A stretch of 64,000 bases of DNA from JAAYDI01 sp052034005 (lineage in GTDB: Bacteria > Planctomycetota > Planctomycetia > Pirellulales > Pirellulaceae): assembly GCA_052034005.1 (NCBI GenBank), contig JBPOJB010000001.1:62001-126000 (forward strand), in the 5' to 3' direction. The position numbers and the translations under genes are program-made. Under the pieces are notes generated by a model, which had not been told where the DNA came from, searched no databases, and was given only the letters and a program-made list of their open reading frames with translations. Below are positions 9,385 to 18,821 of this stretch, piece after piece. Positions within the stretch are counted from its first letter, which is position 1. Every line of letters begins with the position of its first letter.

Positions 9385-10116
9385 ATGACTGAGCAAGTTG
9401 CAAGCGCACCGCACGATGGCGCTCCCGTCGCGGACACGCCCCAATGGGGCTGGATGCTGTCCGTCTGGATGTCGTTGGTGGTGGTTTTCCACGGCCTGAT
9501 TTGGACGACGGGTGTTCCGGACTACGAGCTGGCGGCGGCGGTGGAGCGCGGTGCGGCGCGAGTGGAGCAGCGGTTGGTGGGCGAGGACAGTTCGGACGTC
9601 GTGCGCAAGTCGATCCAATTGCAGCGCGACACGTTGCCGTTCTGGAGGGTGATCCGGCTGGTGGGCGATTTCGTGATGGCTCCGTTGGGGCTCGCCCTGC
9701 GGGCGTTGGCGGTGGCCGTGGCGTTCTGCGCGGTGGCGGCCCTGACCGGCCGGCCGGTCCGGTATCCGGAGGCCATGCGGGACTGTGTGGCCTGGCAGGG
9801 CGTATGGGTGTTGGGTTTGGCGGTCCAGGCGGTGCTCATGCTGGTCCTGCGCAAGCCGCACATTGACACATCGGTCACGCTGATGTTACCGCCGCGGGTT
9901 TGGGGTGCGCGCGAGTGGGTGTTGTTGCAGCAGCTCGATTATTTCGCGCTGATCGGCTGGCTGGGTCTGGGTTGGAGCGCTTGTGTGCGGCGGCAGGCGA
10001 ACCTGTGGGTCGCCCTGGCGGTTTGTTGTCTGCTGGCGGTGGTGGAAATGAACATCTACGGTTCATGCAGGCTGTTGTTTAATTTGGGAATGCACCTGAC
10101 GGTCTTCCCTGAGTGA
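9385..10116 (+). CDS. Integral membrane protein, first gene of efflux operon
   Basis: A 243-residue protein with about five hydrophobic segments: near 23-42, a longer one near 90-118, then about 132-152, 180-198 and 205-222. A polar loop (residues 45-80) follows the first. I do not recognise a named family; the length and helix spacing resemble Yip1-type membrane proteins, but this is weak. Its stop overlaps the GTG start of the MacA-like adaptor by four bases, so it is translationally coupled to the MacAB-type genes. That context suggests an accessory role in the same envelope transporter. Confidence 0.75.
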   Translation: MTEQVASAPHDGAPVADTPQWGWMLSVWMSLVVVFHGLIWTTGVPDYELAAAVERGAARVEQRLVGEDSSDVVRKSIQLQRDTLPFWRVIRLVGDFVMAPLGLALRALAVAVAFCAVAALTGRPVRYPEAMRDCVAWQGVWVLGLAVQAVLMLVLRKPHIDTSVTLMLPPRVWGAREWVLLQQLDYFALIGWLGLGWSACVRRQANLWVALAVCCLLAVVEMNIYGSCRLLFNLGMHLTVFPE

Positions 10117-11417
10117 CATTGCTCATGCGACGAGTGATTGTGATCGTGGCGCTGTTGGCGGTGGTGGCGACGTTGGTCGGTGTATTCAACCTCCGGCGCG
10201 AACCTGAACTGCTGGGCGTGGATTGGCGGATCAAGAAGCGCCTGCCGACGAAGGAAGTGCAGATCCAGCGCCCGCGCCGCGCCACGATCGTGCAGATCGT
10301 CACGGCGCCCGGGACGATCGAGTTGATTGACGAGGCGAAGATCGCATCGGAAACGATGGGTCAGGTGGAGTCGGTGCATGTCGAGAAGGGGGACCGCGTC
10401 AAGACGGGCGACCTGTTGGTCAAGCTCGAGGACGAGGACGCCCGAGCGCGGCTCGAGTCGACCGAAGCGCGGATCGACCGGCTCAATGCGGCCATCCGGA
10501 TGGCGGAGGCGGACTTGAAGAAGGCCGAGGAGGAGGCGGCGGGCTACGAGAACCTGCGCGAGCGGGGTTTTTCGTCGGAGACGGAGCTGCGGGACGCGAC
10601 GACGCTGCTCGAGAAGATGCGGCAGACGCTGGCGATGAGCAAGCATGAACTGACCGAGAGCCTTGCCATGCGGCGCAACAGCCAGAAGGATCTCGAACGC
10701 ACCGAGATCCGCTCCCCGATGGACGGGACGGTGATCGACCGGGACGTGGAGGTGGGCGAAATCGTCATTGCCGGGACGACCAACCTGCCGGGCACGGTCT
10801 TGATGACGGTCGGCGACATGGACCGGATGCGGGTGCGGGCGGACGTGGATGAGAGCGATGTCGTGTTGGTCCGGCCGGGGCAACCCGCCCAGATCTACAT
10901 GCAGGCGGACCAGAACGATCCCGTACCGGGCGTCGTGGACTTGATTTCGCCCAAGGGCAAGAAGATCAATGAGGTGGTCAGTTTCGAGACGTTGATCAAC
11001 GTGTCGGGCCAGAGCCACGCGCTGATGCCCGAGATGACCGCCACGGTCGAAATCGAGGTGCAGCGGGCGGACAACGCGTTGAGCCTGCCGGTCCAGGCGG
11101 TCATGCATCGCCGGCTGAAAGAGCTGCCCGACATGCCGCACTTGCGCGACTGGGTCGCGCGGCAACCGAAGACGCCTGCCGAGAAGGGCAAGGACGAGGC
11201 GATGCGCTACGTCACCATCGTATTCGTGATGCTCAACGGCGAGGCGCATGTGCGGCCGGTGAAGACGGGCATCAGCGACCAGGAGCGGATCGAAGTCCTC
11301 GAGGGGGTGGGGCTCGAGGACGACGTGATTGTCGGGCCCTTCCGGGTCCTCGATGAGATGGAAGAGGGGCAGCCCGTGAAGCTGGAGGAGGTCAAGAAGG
11401 ACAAGGAGCAGCCATGA
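10113..11417 (+). CDS. MacA-like periplasmic adaptor (HlyD/RND membrane fusion)
   Basis: A 434-residue adaptor with an N-terminal anchor (VIVIVALLAVVATLVGVF), a biotinyl-lipoyl half-domain (PGTIELIDEAKI, then MGQVESVHVEKGDRVKTGDLLVKL), a coiled-coil hairpin near 105-175, the second lipoyl half (IRSPMDGTVIDRDVEVGEIV) and a C-terminal beta-barrel region. It should link the inner-membrane permease to a TolC channel. The start is GTG at 10113, overlapping the previous stop, or ATG at 10125. The stop overlaps the ATPase start by 4 bases. The C-terminal third has an extra charged insert (RQPKTPAEKGKDEA). Confidence 0.9.
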   Translation: MTLLMRRVIVIVALLAVVATLVGVFNLRREPELLGVDWRIKKRLPTKEVQIQRPRRATIVQIVTAPGTIELIDEAKIASETMGQVESVHVEKGDRVKTGDLLVKLEDEDARARLESTEARIDRLNAAIRMAEADLKKAEEEAAGYENLRERGFSSETELRDATTLLEKMRQTLAMSKHELTESLAMRRNSQKDLERTEIRSPMDGTVIDRDVEVGEIVIAGTTNLPGTVLMTVGDMDRMRVRADVDESDVVLVRPGQPAQIYMQADQNDPVPGVVDLISPKGKKINEVVSFETLINVSGQSHALMPEMTATVEIEVQRADNALSLPVQAVMHRRLKELPDMPHLRDWVARQPKTPAEKGKDEAMRYVTIVFVMLNGEAHVRPVKTGISDQERIEVLEGVGLEDDVIVGPFRVLDEMEEGQPVKLEEVKKDKEQP

Positions 11418-12172
11418 CATCGGGCGCGCCGTTGCTGCGACTGCAGGGGATCACCAAGGAGTACCAGATGGGGACGGAGATCGTGCGCGCCCTCCGCGGT
11501 CTCGATCTGGCGATCCAGGTGAACGAGATGGTCGCGATCATGGGCGCGTCCGGGTCGGGCAAGTCCACGCTGCTCAATATCCTGGGCCTGTTGGATGTGC
11601 CGACGGCGGGCCACTACTGGCTGGACGGCGTGGATGTCGCCCGGTTGTCGCAGTCGGCGTTGGCGCGGGTCCGCGGCCGGCGGATCGGGTTCGTGTTCCA
11701 GACGTTCGAGCTGTTGCCACGGCAGACGGCGGTCCGCAACGTCGAACTGCCCCTCATCTACTCCGGCACGCCCCGCCGCCGCCAGTTGGCGATCGAAGCG
11801 CTGCGTCGCGTGGGGCTTGAAGACCGCATGAAGCACCGCCCGAACCAGATGTCGGGGGGGCAGCGGCAGCGGGTGGCCATCGCCCGCGCGCTGGTCCAGC
11901 GGCCGGCGATCCTGCTGGCCGACGAGCCGACGGGCAATCTGGACAGCCGCACGAGTGAAGAGATCCTGGACTTGTTCGAGAACCTGCATCAGGAGGGACA
12001 GACGATTGTGATCGTCACCCATGAGGCTGACATCGCGCATCGCTGCCGCCGCGTCGTGCGGCTCCGAGACGGCCAGGTCGAATCGGATGACGCAATCCGG
12101 CAAGCCCTGCCGCTGCGCCTGCCGGGACAGCCGACCTCCAGCGCGGCGTCGCGCGGCGGAGTCTCTCCATGA
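11414..12172 (+). CDS. ABC transporter ATPase, MacB/LolD type
   Basis: A 252-residue ABC ATPase with Walker A GASGSGKS (44-51), Q-loop VFQTF (94-98), signature MSGGQ (146-150), Walker [13 protein letters not shown] (166-177) and the switch His in IVTHE (about 203). The [14 protein letters not shown] and ADEPTGNLD segments are typical of the MacB/LolD/FtsE group, which drive mechanotransmission permeases rather than classical import. It overlaps both neighbours by 4 bases, showing one operon. The last 20 residues are a Ser/Pro/Arg-rich tail outside the fold. Confidence 0.94.
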   Translation: MTSGAPLLRLQGITKEYQMGTEIVRALRGLDLAIQVNEMVAIMGASGSGKSTLLNILGLLDVPTAGHYWLDGVDVARLSQSALARVRGRRIGFVFQTFELLPRQTAVRNVELPLIYSGTPRRRQLAIEALRRVGLEDRMKHRPNQMSGGQRQRVAIARALVQRPAILLADEPTGNLDSRTSEEILDLFENLHQEGQTIVIVTHEADIAHRCRRVVRLRDGQVESDDAIRQALPLRLPGQPTSSAASRGGVSP

Positions 12173-13386
12173 ATGTGCTCCTCTCCAACGCGTTCAACGC
12201 GCTCGAGCAGCTTTTCACCCACAAGATGCGGTCGCTGCTGACCATCCTGGCGATCGTCATCGCGGTCACGGCGACGATCACCGTGGTGAGCGTGGTGCAG
12301 GGCTTCACGCGTTACGTGTCCAATTTCCTCGAGGGCCTGGGGACGAACGCGGTATTCGTCGCGCCACAGCGCCCGCCGGGCGAGGCGGGCAAGTCGCTCG
12401 GACGCGTGGAGCTGGACGAGAACGACTTCCGCGCCATCGAATCGCAGTGCGCCGCGCTGCGGCGCGTCTCGCCGCTGGTACCCCAGCAGAACGTGCGGCT
12501 GCGCTACGGCCGCACGGAGATCCTGGTCAACGTGGAAGGGGTGGCGCCGTCCTACCACACGGTCCGCAATTTCCCCGTAGACGTGGGCCGGCCGTTCGCC
12601 TCGGTCGACGTGGAACGCTCGCAGCAGGTCTGCGTGCTGGGGCGCGAGATCCTGCGCAAACTCGATCTCGACGACGGCATCGTGGGCGGCAATATCCTGC
12701 TGGATCGGCGACGCTTCCGCGTCGTCGGGATCCTGGAGAGCAAGGGCAGCTTCTTCGGGCAGAGCCTCGACGCGGTCGTCCTGATCCCGTACACCACCGC
12801 ATTGAAGATGTACCCCATGTTCCGACGTCGCCTGATCCTGGCAGGCCAGGCGGTGACCGCCGAGGAGGTGCCGGAAGCCAAGGCGCAGGTCACCAACCTG
12901 CTGCGCCGACGCCACGGCCTGGAAGCCCATCAGCCGGACGACTTCATCGTGCAGACTCAGGGTGAGATCCTGGCCGCGTTCAACAATGTGGGCGTCGCGG
13001 CCGTCTCGGTCCTGGCGGGGATCGTGGGCATCTCGCTCCTGGTCGGCGGCATCGGCATCATGAACGTCATGCTGGTGAGCGTCACGGAACGGACCCGGGA
13101 AATCGGCCTCCGCAAAGCGGTCGGCGCACGGCGCCGGGATATCATGCTGCAGTTCCTCACCGAGGCCATGACCCTGAGCCTGCTCGGCGGCGGATTGGGG
13201 ATCGCGCTGGGCTACGCGCTCAGCACGCTCGCCAGCATGCATCCGCGCATGGTCGATGTCGTCGTGCCGGTCTGGGCCGTGCTGCTGGGGTTCGGCATCT
13301 CGGCCGGCACCGGGATCGTGTTCGGGATCGTCCCGGCGCTCAAAGCCGCCTTGCTCAATCCGATCGACGCCCTGCGCCACGAGTGA
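12169..13386 (+). CDS. ABC transporter permease, MacB/FtsX family
   Basis: The 405-residue protein has the MacB arrangement: a first transmembrane helix near 20-42, a periplasmic domain of about 230 residues, and three C-terminal helices. The FtsX-domain signature GGIGIMNVMLVSVTERTREIGLRKAVGA is clear near 292-320. With the adaptor and ATPase it forms a complete MacAB-like tripartite module; the outer-membrane part could be the TolC lipoprotein at 6104-8104. The cargo is unknown; for this family it may be a lipid, a peptide or a macrolide-like compound. The start overlaps the ATPase stop. Confidence 0.92.
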   Translation: MNVLLSNAFNALEQLFTHKMRSLLTILAIVIAVTATITVVSVVQGFTRYVSNFLEGLGTNAVFVAPQRPPGEAGKSLGRVELDENDFRAIESQCAALRRVSPLVPQQNVRLRYGRTEILVNVEGVAPSYHTVRNFPVDVGRPFASVDVERSQQVCVLGREILRKLDLDDGIVGGNILLDRRRFRVVGILESKGSFFGQSLDAVVLIPYTTALKMYPMFRRRLILAGQAVTAEEVPEAKAQVTNLLRRRHGLEAHQPDDFIVQTQGEILAAFNNVGVAAVSVLAGIVGISLLVGGIGIMNVMLVSVTERTREIGLRKAVGARRRDIMLQFLTEAMTLSLLGGGLGIALGYALSTLASMHPRMVDVVVPVWAVLLGFGISAGTGIVFGIVPALKAALLNPIDALRHE

Positions 13387-13633
13387 TCCCGGCCCGGGGA
13401 GAAGAAGAGGGGGTGGAGTCCGCGTGGAGCGGGCCGGAGGGTGCCGCAACCGTGCCCGCCGGCCCGGGCTCAGGCCCATGGACTCGCTCGGTGAGCAGCG
13501 AACGTGTTTTCCGCCTCCAGTCTGTTTGACGCGGGCCGCGCATGGTAGGCTGATGTGCGTCACTGCCGGGAGGCCAGGTCAGCTGCCTTCCTCGGTCCCC
13601 GTTCACTCCCCTTCATCCGGAGCCTTCGCCATC

Positions 13634-14503
13634 ATGACTCGCCGCTTCCCATCCGACCGGCGCCGATTTCTGCAACGTATCGCCCTGGGCACTGCCGCCG
13701 CAGTGGTCGGCACACACGCCCTTTCGCGGACCGGCCCGGCATCTGCCGAGCACCAGGCGGCCGGCCGAAACCCGCGGCCGCTGCGGCTGGCACTCGCCTC
13801 TTACACGCTCCGCCAGTTCGACCTCGAGCAGACGCTGGCCATGACCCGGCGCGTCGGGCTCGACGCGATCTGCCTCAAGTCCATGCACCTGCCGCTGGAG
13901 TCGACGCCCGAACAGATCCGAGCGGCGGCCGAGAAGGTGCGTGAACGCGGCATTGAACTGTACGCCGGCGGCGTGATCAGCATGCAGGATGAGGCTCAGG
14001 TGGTGCAGGCATTCGAGTACGCCAAGGCGGCCGGGATGATCCGGATCATCGCCGCGCCGGCACCCGATGTGCTGCCGCTGGTCCACGACAAGGTCCAGCA
14101 GTACGACATCCAAGTCTGCATCCACAACCACGGGCCGGGAGATAAGGACTACCCGACTCCCGACGTGGCCTACGAGCGGATCAAATCGCTCGACCGGCGG
14201 ATCGGACTCTGTCACGACGTGGGGCATACCGCGCGCCTCGGGCTCGACCCCGCCGCGCTCTCCGAGCAGTGCGCCGACCGACTGCTGGACGTCCATATCA
14301 AGGACGTGACGGCCGCCACGCCGCAAGGCGGCTGTGCGCCCTGTGGGCGCGGAGTGATGGACCTGCCGGGCTTGCTGCGCACGCTCGTCAAGATCGGATA
14401 CGCGGGGTTCCTCGCCTTCGAATACGAACAGGATCCGGCGGACCCGCTGCCCGGCCTGGCTGAATCGGTCGGCTACATCCGCGGCGTGTTGGATGCGCTG
14501 TGA
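13634..14503 (+). CDS. Exported sugar phosphate isomerase/epimerase-like protein
   Basis: A 289-residue protein with a Tat-like leader (RRRFLQRIALGTAAAVVGTHAL) followed by an AP-endonuclease-2 type TIM barrel: LRLALASYTLRQFDLEQTL, ICLKSMHLPLES, IRIIAAPAPDVLPLV, CIHNHGPGD, IGLCHDVGHTARLG, LLDVHIKDV and GFLAFEYEQDP. The His, Asp and Glu residues in these strands match metal ligands of xylose-isomerase-like barrels. Such exported barrels are frequent in planctomycetes, and their substrates are mostly unknown. I start at ATG 13634, just before the twin-arginine leader. It lies 247 bases after the efflux operon and is probably a separate unit. Confidence 0.85.
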   Translation: MTRRFPSDRRRFLQRIALGTAAAVVGTHALSRTGPASAEHQAAGRNPRPLRLALASYTLRQFDLEQTLAMTRRVGLDAICLKSMHLPLESTPEQIRAAAEKVRERGIELYAGGVISMQDEAQVVQAFEYAKAAGMIRIIAAPAPDVLPLVHDKVQQYDIQVCIHNHGPGDKDYPTPDVAYERIKSLDRRIGLCHDVGHTARLGLDPAALSEQCADRLLDVHIKDVTAATPQGGCAPCGRGVMDLPGLLRTLVKIGYAGFLAFEYEQDPADPLPGLAESVGYIRGVLDAL

Positions 14504-14620
14504 GCGGCGGACGAGCGGCGTGCCGATGGACCCGGCCCGGACCCCGGCCGGCGGGCGCCGCGCGGTCGGCGTGACCCGGTCCATCCCGGCTGGAGAGCAC
14601 CTGCTGGCAGGACGTCGGTG

Positions 14621-14649
14621 CTGATTCGGCCGGGAACGTGACCTATAAT
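14621..14649 (+). promoter_or_regulatory. Promoter of C69 dipeptidase gene
   Basis: TATAAT at 14644-14649 is a perfect -10 box; CTGATT at 14621-14626 sits 17 bases upstream as a weak -35. This shows that the ATG at 14648 cannot be the start codon of the following gene. Confidence 0.6.
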
Positions 14650-14701
14650 GGCGTACCAGCACCGAGATCCCTCACCGTGTCCCGATCAGAGGAGCCGCCC
14701 T

Positions 14702-16276
14702 GTGCGCATCTCGAGACTCACCGTCCTGGCCGCGGCAATCGCACTGGCCCCGATACTCGGGGTGCACCACCTGCCCGCGTGTACGTGCATCCTGGTCGGC
14801 AGGCAGGCGTCCGTCGACGGGTCCGTCATGACGTCCCATACCTGCGACAGCCACCGCACGTCGTCCGCCATCACGGTGATTCCCCCCGGGCAGTTCCCGG
14901 CCGGGTCCGTCCGCGCGCTGACCACGCGGAGCGAGGATGACAGCGGGCCGATGCAGCGTTACGCCCGTGTCCCCACCGGCACGATCCCGCAGCCGTCCAG
15001 CACGTTCGGCTACATCGCACCCGCCTACGCCGCGATGAACCAGCGCCAGGTGGCGATCGGCGAATCGACGTTCGAAGGCCGCGAGGAACTCAAGAGCGAA
15101 AAAGGGCTCATCGACTGCGAAACCCTCACGCAACTGATGCTCGAGCGGGCCGCCACCGCGCGCGAGGCGATCCAGATCGGCGGGCAACTGCTGGAGACCT
15201 ACGGGTGGTGCGACGTGGGCGAGGCGCTTACGATCGCGGATCCCCACGAGGTCTGGGTCATGGAGATCGTGGGGTTGGGTCCAGGTCAGGTCGGCGCGGT
15301 GTGGGCCGCCCAGCGCGTGCCGGACGACCATGTCTCGGTCGTCGCCAACGCCGCGCGCATCGGCGAGCTGAATCTGGCCGACACCGACCACTTCATGGCT
15401 TCGGCCAACGTCATGGAGGTGGCCCGGGCACGCGGTTACTGGAACCCGGACAGCGGCCAGCCGTTCCGTTTCTACGAAGCGTACAATCCCGACGGGCGCA
15501 CCAGCTTCGCCGCCACGAGGCGGGAATGGCGCGCCCTGTCGCTGCTGGCCCCCTCACGCGCCCTGCATCCCAACAGCAACGTGTTCCCGTTTTCGGTCAA
15601 GCCGGATCAGCCGGTGGGCCCCGACACGATCATGGAACTCTTCCGCGATACGTTCGAAGGGACCGAATTCGACATGACCCAGCACATCACGGTCACCGAC
15701 GCGCAGGGGAAGACGGTCAAGAGCCCGCTGGCCAACCCGTTCATGCCCTACGACCTGAACAAGGTGTTCAAGATCCACGGCGGCTGGGGAGAACTCGGCG
15801 AACGACCTATGGCGCGCTGGTACTGCATGTACGCCACGATCATCCAGTGCCGATCGTCGCTGCCCGACCCGGTCGGCGGGATCGTGTGGTTCGGCTACAG
15901 CAACCCCGCCATGACGACCTATGTCCCCATCTACGCGGGCGTCACGACCCTGCCTCCCGACTACCAGACCGACGGGCGGACCACTGGGTTCAGCCGCCGG
16001 TCGGCCTGGTGGGCTTTCAACCGGCTCTCGACCCTCGCCGCGCACCGCTGGGGCGACATGCGCCACGACGTGGCAGCCGTCCGCAACCCTTTGCAGGAGA
16101 AGTTCCTCGCCGCGCGCGAGGAAGTCGCCGCGACCGCCACCCGGCTGCTGAGCGAAGACCCGGCGCAGGTCCCCGACTATCTGACGCGCGTCACGTGCGA
16201 CGCGTGCAGGGAAGCCACCGAGGCCTATTGGAACCTCGGCGACCTGCTGTGGACCAAGTACGACGAGCAATGGTGA
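14702..16276 (+). CDS. Peptidase family C69 dipeptidase, exported
   Basis: A 524-residue protein with a hydrophobic leader (ISRLTVLAAAIALAPILGV) running straight into ACTCILVGRQASVDGSV, the N-terminal nucleophile region of family C69 (PepD-type) Ntn-hydrolases. The first cysteine after cleavage would be the catalytic residue. Further family blocks include GEALTIADPHEVWVMEIVG and ANAARIG. The start is a GTG at 14702: AGAGGAG (14688-14694) lies 7 bases before it, and a TATAAT box overlaps the earlier ATG. The enzyme probably trims dipeptides or processes secreted peptides outside the cytoplasm. Confidence 0.88.
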   Translation: MRISRLTVLAAAIALAPILGVHHLPACTCILVGRQASVDGSVMTSHTCDSHRTSSAITVIPPGQFPAGSVRALTTRSEDDSGPMQRYARVPTGTIPQPSSTFGYIAPAYAAMNQRQVAIGESTFEGREELKSEKGLIDCETLTQLMLERAATAREAIQIGGQLLETYGWCDVGEALTIADPHEVWVMEIVGLGPGQVGAVWAAQRVPDDHVSVVANAARIGELNLADTDHFMASANVMEVARARGYWNPDSGQPFRFYEAYNPDGRTSFAATRREWRALSLLAPSRALHPNSNVFPFSVKPDQPVGPDTIMELFRDTFEGTEFDMTQHITVTDAQGKTVKSPLANPFMPYDLNKVFKIHGGWGELGERPMARWYCMYATIIQCRSSLPDPVGGIVWFGYSNPAMTTYVPIYAGVTTLPPDYQTDGRTTGFSRRSAWWAFNRLSTLAAHRWGDMRHDVAAVRNPLQEKFLAAREEVAATATRLLSEDPAQVPDYLTRVTCDACREATEAYWNLGDLLWTKYDEQW

Positions 16277-16313
16277 CGGCCGGGATCGACCGTCCGCCTG
16301 CCGTGGTCCTCGG

Positions 16314-18641
16314 TCATCGCTGCGGCGAGTAATACTTCTCGCCGCGCACGATCGCGGCGCGCGACTTGGCCTCGTCGGCGCGCAGCCGATCGTATTTCGC
16401 CTGCTGCTGGATCTCGCTCTCCGACAGGAGCCGGCCGCCCGACATGTCGTCCCGCGGGCGCACGGCCAGATTGTGCCGCCCCTGCTCAATGATCGCCAGG
16501 GCGGCCAGGCGGGTCGGATCGGACGCCGCCGGGAACGCCGCCAGGCAGGCGCTCCAGCCCGGGCGCGTGAAGTTCACGTCGTCCGACCCGGTCAGCCGCA
16601 CCAGCTCCGCCAACTGCGCATCGCTCAGCGGCGACCGGCCGTAACGGCTGTCCCGATAGGCGCTGGCGTACTCGGGGTAATAGGGCGCGTTGATGTCGAT
16701 CCAGGTCACGATCCGGTCGAACCCCTCGGCGTCCAACGCGATCTGGCTGTCAAGGGCCGGATCGGCGTGCCCGTGGAGCAGGACATCCACCAGCCGGCTG
16801 GCGTGCGAGCCCCAGCTCATGGGCGGCAGCGTCTGGAACGGCCCGGCGCCCGGCACGGTCACGTACTGTTTCTTCCGCAGGTCGACGTAGGACGTGTTGA
16901 ACGGCAGCCCCAGGTCGCCCGCCAGGTTGAGGACGCGGCCGGCGTCCTGGCCGTAGTCGTGGCAGCGAACGCAGTGTCTGTCGAACACCGGCTGGACTTC
17001 GGCGAGGTAGCCGAAATTGCGCTCAGGCCCATACCAGGGCGTCAAGCGGCTGGGAGGACGCAACAGGGCCGACGCGCGCGCCTGCGGGACCGCCGCCGAG
17101 AGCCGATGTTCATGGCACCCCACGCAACCGATCCGCTCGCCGGGACGCACAATCGTGCCGCTCCGCATCGACTGGACCATCATCCCCCGCTCGTCGAGCA
17201 ACTGGAAATAGACGAACCGGTCGGCGGGGACCGTGAAGTAGGCACTGCCGTCCTCCTCCACCGGCGCCGTGCCCAGGATGCGCTTGTTGTTGAAATCGTC
17301 CCACGCCATCGCCGGCGCCTGCTGGCCCGTGCCTCCGTCCCAGGCCGGGTGGGTCCAGAACCGTTTCTCCGGGGATTCCACCACGCGCACCGACTTGACG
17401 GTCCCCCGTGGCACCCGGTCCATGCCCGCGCCCACATACACGTCCGCGATGTAGAAGCGGCCTTCCGCCGCGGCCAGGTCCACCCGCCCAAGGATGATCG
17501 GCGGGCGGGGACGCGGCCCCAACGGCATGGGATCGAAACAGCCGGGCGGCTCGGTGTGCAGCAACTCCTCCCGACCGTCCAGGTCCAACAGGTAGATCCC
17601 CATCTGCTCGCCGTCGCCCACCATGCGGGCACAGAGGAACTCGCGGCTGGAGAGCGGGTACGGGTCCTCATACTTGGGTGCGACACGAATGAACGTGTCG
17701 TAGTCCCCCTCGCCGACCAGCTGGATCGCCGACGACGGCCAGGTGCGCACGACGGGTGCTTTCAGGTCCAGTCCGCGCTGGCGGTCCACGATCGCCAACG
17801 CGCCCCAGGGCCGATCGTGACAGGAAGAGAACGTGCAGATGAACAGGCTGCTGTCCGGGATCGCGCGCGTATCGAGCACGGCGCCCGGCGAGTTCGTGTT
17901 GTTGCCCCAGTAAACGGCGTGATTCGTCCCGTCCGGATAGCAGACCCAAGCCCCCTGGGCGTCGCCGAAGTTGCGATCGACATACTCCCAGCGATCGTAC
18001 ACGACGCGCCCGTCGGGCAAGAGCGCCGGGTGCCCTTCAAAGAGCGTGCTGTGCCCGATCTGCTGGATGTTCGCCCCGTCCGCGTCCATGGTGTGCAGGT
18101 TGCACATGATGTGCCGGTTGCACATGCAGTACTTCGGCTCCCGCGACGAACTGAACAGGATGCGATCGTCCGGTAGGTAGATCGGGTCGATATCCGAGAC
18201 CCCCGCGCCGAAGGTGAGCTGTCTGAGCCCGCTCCCGTCGGCGTTCATCTCGTAAATGTGGTAGTCGTCCGCCGCGTCACGCCGCATGGAGAACACCAGC
18301 CGGCGGCCGCTGAAGTGGACGTCGATGTCGCGGGCCACGCCCTGCGGGACTTCCAGCAGCGTGCGGAGCCGGCCGCCGTGGGCCAGATCGATCGTGCGGA
18401 TCGCGCTCCCGCCGTGGAAACCCGCCGTGTTGATCTCGCCCGTCTGGAACATCGTCTCCGTGTTGTGGTGGTCCGGCGCGTACTGCGACCGCACCACGAA
18501 CACGATGCTGTGAGCGGTCAGCGCGTCCGGCAGAACCCGCTCGGACGCGCGGACCCAGCCGGGCAGGCCCAGCACCACGGCGATCGCCAAGAGACTCGGC
18601 CCTACGGCCCCACGAACCCCCGCTCCGCTTGTGATCTGCAT
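16314..18641 (-). CDS. Exported HzsA-like beta-propeller protein with two CxxCH haem sites
   Basis: A 775-residue protein with a signal peptide (hydrophobic 12-30), then a WD40/PD40-type propeller (repeats such as HIYEMNADGSGLRQLTF and NLHTMDADGANIQQI) and a C-terminal part with CVGCH (506-510) and CVRCH (557-561). The layout resembles the alpha subunit of hydrazine synthase (HzsA middle domain) and many uncharacterised planctomycete homologues. Anammox activity is not implied: no beta/gamma subunit or other anammox gene is present. It has a strong AAGGAGG site 7 bases before the ATG. It probably acts as a periplasmic electron-carrying or substrate-oxidising protein. Confidence 0.85.
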   Translation of the reverse strand: MQITSGAGVRGAVGPSLLAIAVVLGLPGWVRASERVLPDALTAHSIVFVVRSQYAPDHHNTETMFQTGEINTAGFHGGSAIRTIDLAHGGRLRTLLEVPQGVARDIDVHFSGRRLVFSMRRDAADDYHIYEMNADGSGLRQLTFGAGVSDIDPIYLPDDRILFSSSREPKYCMCNRHIMCNLHTMDADGANIQQIGHSTLFEGHPALLPDGRVVYDRWEYVDRNFGDAQGAWVCYPDGTNHAVYWGNNTNSPGAVLDTRAIPDSSLFICTFSSCHDRPWGALAIVDRQRGLDLKAPVVRTWPSSAIQLVGEGDYDTFIRVAPKYEDPYPLSSREFLCARMVGDGEQMGIYLLDLDGREELLHTEPPGCFDPMPLGPRPRPPIILGRVDLAAAEGRFYIADVYVGAGMDRVPRGTVKSVRVVESPEKRFWTHPAWDGGTGQQAPAMAWDDFNNKRILGTAPVEEDGSAYFTVPADRFVYFQLLDERGMMVQSMRSGTIVRPGERIGCVGCHEHRLSAAVPQARASALLRPPSRLTPWYGPERNFGYLAEVQPVFDRHCVRCHDYGQDAGRVLNLAGDLGLPFNTSYVDLRKKQYVTVPGAGPFQTLPPMSWGSHASRLVDVLLHGHADPALDSQIALDAEGFDRIVTWIDINAPYYPEYASAYRDSRYGRSPLSDAQLAELVRLTGSDDVNFTRPGWSACLAAFPAASDPTRLAALAIIEQGRHNLAVRPRDDMSGGRLLSESEIQQQAKYDRLRADEAKSRAAIVRGEKYYSPQR

Positions 18642-18755
18642 GGATGGCCTCCTTGCGACCCAGTATACATCAGACCGCCGACCGTCTCACGAGGAGGAAT
18701 CAGCGGGACGGAAAGGGCGGGATGCGCGGGATTGCCGCGAACAAGAAATACGCGC

Positions 18756-18786
18756 GGCACGTGGAGCCGGGATGACTCCACGTGCC
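18756..18786 (-). terminator. Hairpin after the PEP-CTERM gene
   Basis: GGCACGTGGAG (18756-18766) and its perfect complement (18776-18786) make an 11-base-pair stem with a 9-base loop, 35 bases after the stop of the PEP-CTERM gene. In the transcript it is followed by a moderately U-rich stretch (TATTTCTTGTT) starting about 6 bases past the stem, so it could act as a weak intrinsic terminator. Confidence 0.55.
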
Positions 18787-18821
18787 TGCGGAGTTGGGAG
18801 TGTGCATCGCAGCCGTCTGGT

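Noticed and set aside
16473..18176. A 567-residue plus-strand frame antisense to the HzsA-like gene
   Set aside because: Low-complexity Arg/His composition, no motifs.
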